Program-made: the position numbers and the translations under genes | Notes under the pieces: generated by a model | Databases searched by the model: none | Seen by the model: only the letters and a program-made list of their open reading frames with translations | Told to the model about the DNA's origin: nothing | Origin: Streptococcus cristatus | GTDB taxonomy: Bacteria > Bacillota > Bacilli > Lactobacillales > Streptococcaceae | DNA: 64,000 bases | NCBI RefSeq assembly: GCF_003943465.1 | Contig: NZ_RJPR01000002.1 | Coordinates: 239,032 to 303,031, forward strand | Direction: 5' to 3' | Part shown: positions 60,576 to 64,000 of the stretch, in pieces | Layout: every line of letters starts with the position of its first letter | Position numbering within the stretch: the stretch's first letter is position 1

Positions 60576-61505
60576 TTATACCTCTTTTACTATTAATTGA
60601 TCATATAGAGCTTGATAGTTGGCCATATTGACATGACCTGTCATTTTTTCTTGAGCGTTGAGCATACCAAGGACATTGGCCTTGATGAGGAGTTCTGCAT
60701 CCGATTCCTTATGAAGAAGTCCTGAGGAAATTCCTGCCACAGTAGAATCTCCAGATCCGACAGGATTGACTACCTGAATTTTTGGAATATCTACCTTGTA
60801 GAAAGTATCACCATGTTTAGCAAAAGCACCATTGGCACCAAGTGAAACGATAATCCACTCAATACCTATAAATAACGGTTCTTGAAGAACTTCTTTTAAT
60901 TCATCCAAATCTTCTGAAACTTCTTTCCCAAGAAGCTGAGACAATTCTTCGTTATTTGGTTTAATAACTGTTGGTTTGTGGGGTGATTCAAGAACCGCCT
61001 GAAGGGCAGCACCTGAGCAGTCTAGAACAACTGGTTTTCCTGCTTGATTAGAAAGTTCTACCAAGCTTGCATAGTAGTCAACTGGAAGGCCTGCTGGCAG
61101 ACTACCAGAGATAGCCACTACTTCCACAGTGTCAAGGAGATTCTCGAAATGAGCCAAGAAATCTTGACCTTCTTTTTCAAGAATTTCAGGTCCTTTTTCA
61201 AGAATTTCTGTTTGGTTGTCTCCGTGTAGAATAGCGATACAGTTACGAGTTTCTCCTTGAATTGTGAAGAAATGTTTACTGACCTTATCATCGATATGTT
61301 CTACCAAAAACTCACCAAGTTTACCACCGACCAAACCAGTAGCAGCAACAGAATCACCAAATTCTGAAAGAACTCGTGTAACATTGAGACCTTTACCACC
61401 AGCTGTCTTGGTCACGTCCACCACACGGTTGACAGTGTCAATTTTTAATTCATCCAAGGGATAGGAAATATCAATGGATGGATTCATTGTGACTGTTAAA
61501 ATCAT
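60576..61505 (-). CDS. lacC: Tagatose-6-phosphate kinase
   Basis: A 309-residue PfkB-type sugar kinase. The N-terminal [12 protein letters not shown] and [11 protein letters not shown] form the substrate site, and [12 protein letters not shown] near 248-259 has the catalytic aspartate. It phosphorylates tagatose-6-phosphate in the galactose/lactose route. It is between lacB and lacD, separated by 10 nt and 1 nt. Confidence 0.95.
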   Translation of the reverse strand: MILTVTMNPSIDISYPLDELKIDTVNRVVDVTKTAGGKGLNVTRVLSEFGDSVAATGLVGGKLGEFLVEHIDDKVSKHFFTIQGETRNCIAILHGDNQTEILEKGPEILEKEGQDFLAHFENLLDTVEVVAISGSLPAGLPVDYYASLVELSNQAGKPVVLDCSGAALQAVLESPHKPTVIKPNNEELSQLLGKEVSEDLDELKEVLQEPLFIGIEWIIVSLGANGAFAKHGDTFYKVDIPKIQVVNPVGSGDSTVAGISSGLLHKESDAELLIKANVLGMLNAQEKMTGHVNMANYQALYDQLIVKEV

Positions 61506-61515
61506 GCGTCACCTC

Positions 61516-62031
61516 TTAGTCGTGGTACTCACCGCGATCCCATTTTTCAAGGAATTCTGTAAAGAAGTTTGCATCTGCTTGATGAGCATTGTGACTTTCA
61601 ACGTGCTCAATTTTCGCAATCAATTTTTTATTTTCTTCTGATGGTTTGTATTCAGCATTGATGAAAGCTTCAATGATATCACACATGAGCAATTCACCAG
61701 TGATTTTACCACCAAAACCAATAACGTTGGCGTTCAATTGTTCTTTTGCATAAAGAGCTGTTGTCATATCACGAACCAAGGCAGAACGGACACCAGGAAC
61801 TTTATTTACAGCATTATTGATACCAACACCAGTACCACAGATACATACCCCAAGATCAGCTTGACCGCTTGTAACGGCTTCACCAACTTTTTTACCAAAG
61901 ATTGGGTAGTGAGTACGTGTGTGGTCATAGGTACCAAAGTCGATGACTTCATATCCTTTTGATTTCAAAAATTCTGAAACCGCCATTTTTTCATCTGTTA
62001 CGATGTGGTCACATCCAATTGCAATTCTCAT
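61516..62031 (-). CDS. lacB: Galactose-6-phosphate isomerase subunit LacB
   Basis: A 171-residue RpiB-fold subunit. [11 protein letters not shown] opens the protein and [20 protein letters not shown] is the substrate-binding segment. With LacA it converts galactose-6-phosphate to tagatose-6-phosphate. It is preceded by a 148-nt gap that holds an inverted-repeat element. Confidence 0.95.
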   Translation of the reverse strand: MRIAIGCDHIVTDEKMAVSEFLKSKGYEVIDFGTYDHTRTHYPIFGKKVGEAVTSGQADLGVCICGTGVGINNAVNKVPGVRSALVRDMTTALYAKEQLNANVIGFGGKITGELLMCDIIEAFINAEYKPSEENKKLIAKIEHVESHNAHQADANFFTEFLEKWDRGEYHD

Positions 62032-62086
62032 TAGTTATTCCCTCCGATTAATTATATAAATCTCATATCATTTATCCTTACTCAAG

Positions 62087-62171
62087 AAAAATCAAGATTA
62101 GCTTAGGAAGCGAGCTGCGAGCATAACTGAAGTTAGCTAAAGGGAGCTGACGACAGATTATCTTGATTTTT
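62087..62171. repeat. Intergenic palindromic element between lacA and lacB
   Basis: An 85-nt unit bounded by perfect 12-bp inverted repeats AAAAATCAAGAT (62087-62098) and ATCTTGATTTTT (62160-62171), with GC-richer inner sequence. It resembles the small mobile or degenerate repeats of mitis-group streptococci, sharing ACTCTTC-AAAATC-like ends. It will form a large hairpin in the lac mRNA. Confidence 0.6.
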
Positions 62172-62179
62172 GAAGAGTA

Positions 62180-62605
62180 TTAGCACATTTTGTTCAACAT
62201 ATCGACCCGAATCTGGTGACGACCGCCGTCGTATTTACCATTAACAAAACCTTTAGCAATATTTTTCGCCAATTTATCACCAACGACTTCTGCACCCATA
62301 GTGATCATACGTGAGTTGTTGTGGCCACGAGTCATATAAGCTGAACGTTCATCAGATACTTCTGCGGCAACCATTCCTTTAATCTTAGTTGCAACCATGA
62401 ACGGACCAGCACCATAGGCATCAATCACGATACCAAGGTTTTGTTCTTCTTTGTTTACTTCTGCAGCAACAGCAAGAGTCACATCGACAAAGTCTTGACC
62501 TTCAGCCGTAACATCCACTACGTGGAAGTTTTCTTTTTCCAAGAAGTCTTTCACAACTTCTTTCAATCTCAAACCTGCAGCATCTGCACCAATGATAATA
62601 GACAT
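62180..62605 (-). CDS. lacA: Galactose-6-phosphate isomerase subunit LacA
   Basis: A 141-residue RpiB-fold subunit ([15 protein letters not shown] start, [16 protein letters not shown] middle). It lacks the catalytic Cys seen in LacB, as expected for LacA. First gene of the lacABCD operon, with AAAGGAGG before the ATG and the promoter at 62683-62711. Confidence 0.95.
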   Translation of the reverse strand: MSIIIGADAAGLRLKEVVKDFLEKENFHVVDVTAEGQDFVDVTLAVAAEVNKEEQNLGIVIDAYGAGPFMVATKIKGMVAAEVSDERSAYMTRGHNNSRMITMGAEVVGDKLAKNIAKGFVNGKYDGGRHQIRVDMLNKMC

Positions 62606-62643
62606 ATTAAGTCCTCCTTTAATTTTCTATATAATGAACTAAA

Positions 62644-62734
62644 ATGTTTTAAAACATTAAACGTTATTTGATTCACAAGTTTATAATACAACATTTTATG
62701 TTTACTGTCAACATTATATGTTTGTTTTTAAACA
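62644..62734 (-). promoter_or_regulatory. lacABCD promoter and repeated operator-like palindromes
   Basis: TTGACA (62706-62711), 17 nt, TATTAT (62683-62688) gives a near-consensus promoter. Palindromes built on AACAT/ATGTT overlap it: AACATTTTATGTT (62690-62702) between the boxes, AACATTATATGTT (62710-62722), TGTTTTTAAACA (62723-62734) upstream, and ATGTTTTAAAACAT (62644-62657) downstream. A LacR/DeoR-type repressor is the expected ligand. Confidence 0.75.
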
Positions 62735-62749
62735 TTTTTAAAATTTTCT

Positions 62750-63646
62750 TTAAAAAATAGTAATATCAAATCCAATTTCTTCTTTTTCTCCTGCTGGGAG
62801 TAGACGGACGTTTTTCTTGCTTTCTAAATAATCACCCTCTTCTAACGAGGTCGACAAACCTGACCAAGGTTCCAAGGCTATAAATGGCCCTTTGTTAATA
62901 GTTGACCAGATAATTAGATTTGGAAATTCTTGAAAATCTAAACGTAACCCTTTATCATGATTCCGAGAACGAAGAGCAACGGTCCGTGATTTTAGCTCAT
63001 CAAGGGTCACTGCATCTTTATCAAAGATGGCATAGTCCAAATTTAGTTCTTTTTGATGATCTAGGAAACTTGTACGTTCCAGAAAGTTCAACATACCAGT
63101 TTCAGGATAAGAGAGAGGAACACTGCAGGTTTCTTCCTGTTCAAACTCCAAATAGTAATCCTCATAATTTTCATCATCAAATAAAGGGCAGTTAAATCCC
63201 GGATGACCTCCGATGAAGTACGGCATAGCGCCACTATCTCCACGATTTTCTACGATATACTGGGTACGAAGCTTCTTGCCAGTTAAGCTATAGCGAATCG
63301 ATAAGCAGAAATGATAGGGATAGTTCTGAAACATCTCCTCTGTGTCCTCAATAGCAAAAGTCACACTCGTATCCGTTTGTTCTACTAATTCAAATTCTTT
63401 CTTGCGAACGAGCCCATGCCGAGGAATGACTCCACTTGCTTCTTGACCATCTTTTAATACATAGTGAGCGGTGTCATTGCGCAAACTCCCACAAATGGGG
63501 AAAAGTACTGGAGCTTGACCACTCCAATAGGTCGCATCACCCTGCCAGAGGTATTCTACACCATCCTTATCCTTGATTGAAGAAAGCGCTCCTCCCAATT
63601 TCTCAAACTGCACTGTCAATTCATCATTTGCTAGCGTAATCACCAT
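62750..63646 (-). CDS. lacX: LacX-like aldose 1-epimerase family protein
   Basis: A 298-residue protein of the galactose mutarotase superfamily, close to LacX in length and style (FEKLGGALSSIKDKDGVEYLW, VLFPICGSLRND, IGGHPGFNCPL with the conserved His-Pro). It could interconvert sugar anomers for the tagatose pathway; LacX activity itself is not well defined. It lies between the PTS gene and lacA. The start has a GGAGAT site. Confidence 0.8.
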   Translation of the reverse strand: MVITLANDELTVQFEKLGGALSSIKDKDGVEYLWQGDATYWSGQAPVLFPICGSLRNDTAHYVLKDGQEASGVIPRHGLVRKKEFELVEQTDTSVTFAIEDTEEMFQNYPYHFCLSIRYSLTGKKLRTQYIVENRGDSGAMPYFIGGHPGFNCPLFDDENYEDYYLEFEQEETCSVPLSYPETGMLNFLERTSFLDHQKELNLDYAIFDKDAVTLDELKSRTVALRSRNHDKGLRLDFQEFPNLIIWSTINKGPFIALEPWSGLSTSLEEGDYLESKKNVRLLPAGEKEEIGFDITIF

Positions 63647-63720
63647 CCAAATCTCCTCTCTACTTCAGAGAAAAAGGCAGGCTTCTGACTTCTCTCTGCT
63701 TAGTATTCATCACATAGGAA

Positions 63721-63766
63721 AAGCTAGATTATCAACATTCCCATTTGGAAATGGACAATCTAGCTT
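63721..63766 (-). terminator. Hairpin after the PTS gene
   Basis: AAGCTAGATT (63721-63730) and AATCTAGCTT (63757-63766) form a 10-bp stem with a smaller inner stem; the U-run after it is short. Confidence 0.6.
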
Positions 63767-63803
63767 CCCTAGTCTTACAATATTTAACAATAGTTAACGG
63801 ATA

Positions 63804-64000
63804 TTATTTCGCTTTTGCTGCATATTCTGCATTCCGTTTGATCATTTGCTTTCTGTACCAAGCAAAGATTCCAATATAAGCACCAAGGAAGACAATAGCA
63901 CCAATGATAGCTTTAATATCACCTGTAGTAGTATTACCAATAGTCCAGCCCAAGAGTTTTTCGATTGGTCCTTCAAGTGTTGAGTGAGTGATCAATTGAG
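63804..64000 (-). CDS. PTS galactitol-type EIIC component, C-terminal end (partial)
   Basis: The frame is open to the window edge; about 65 residues are visible. HSTLEGPIEKLLGWTIGN, a hydrophobic segment (AIIGAIVFLGAYIGIFAWY) and a basic, Ala/Lys-rich end are typical of the end of GatC-like permeases. Beside lacX-lacABCD it fits a galactose PTS that delivers galactose-6-phosphate to LacAB. Confidence 0.7.
   Translation of the reverse strand, partial: QLITHSTLEGPIEKLLGWTIGNTTTGDIKAIIGAIVFLGAYIGIFAWYRKQMIKRNAEYAAKAK

Noticed and set aside
1..64000. CRISPR array, tRNA or rRNA genes
   Set aside because: No regularly spaced direct repeats with unique spacers and no cloverleaf or rRNA sequence were seen on reading through.

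Overview
The window is Streptococcus DNA. The right flank (about 52.75-64 kb) is chromosomal: comEA and a broken comEC, a PlsC-like acyltransferase, a CtpE-type P-type ATPase, trmN6, a UPF0213 GIY-YIG gene, the tagatose-6-phosphate genes lacABCD, a lacX-like epimerase and the 3' end of a galactitol-type PTS EIIC gene. This set, and the GC-richer ATPase gene, suggest an oral (mitis/sanguinis-type) streptococcus. The species cannot be fixed from the sequence alone.

Nearly everything to the left (1-52.75 kb) is one large prophage-like, macrolide-resistance element inserted into comEC. It resembles the Tn1207.1/Tn1207.3/phi10394.4 family known from S. pyogenes and S. pneumoniae. The right junction (attR) lies at 52751-52752 in a near-perfect dyad; the left junction is outside the window. 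From left to right the element carries: a GIY-YIG-like cargo gene; two translationally coupled large serine recombinases with a SHOCT-like small gene; lysin and holin; a complete HK97-type siphovirus tail, head and packaging set (leftward, 5.3-21.6 kb); and a modification module (C5 methylase, ParB-fused N-methylase, zinc-finger/HTH protein, HNH nuclease, SAM synthetase) mixed with small genes, two of them broken. Next come a sigma-region-4-like regulator, SNF2 helicase, VRR-NUC nuclease and primase-helicase (leftward). After a divergent control region come the rightward DUF2800, DUF2815 and DNA polymerase A genes.

The cargo half (37-52.7 kb) holds a CGNR zinc-finger gene, a LlaJI-like restriction-modification system (PD-(D/E)XK nuclease, McrB-like AAA+ protein, and a divergent HTH-fused C5 methylase), an S24/LexA-like repressor with a UmuC-YolD-DUF5960 operon, and mef(A)-msr(D) with both drug-sensing leader peptides. 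It ends with recombinase debris, a third serine recombinase and a CpXC-domain gene beside attR.

The most unusual signals are regulatory. (1) A strictly spaced bipartite motif, GCGGAAAA-N11-palindrome, occurs four times: before the recombinase operon, before the primase, and twice before the rightward replication genes. (2) Four small genes share a fixed promoter architecture, ACTGG-N19-(G/T)TAATAT about 30 nt before each start, and two of them end in a terminator, like autonomous cassettes. (3) Five tandem 11-bp repeats overlap the -35 region of a likely late promoter just downstream of the sigma-like regulator gene. I did not see tRNA or rRNA genes or a CRISPR array.
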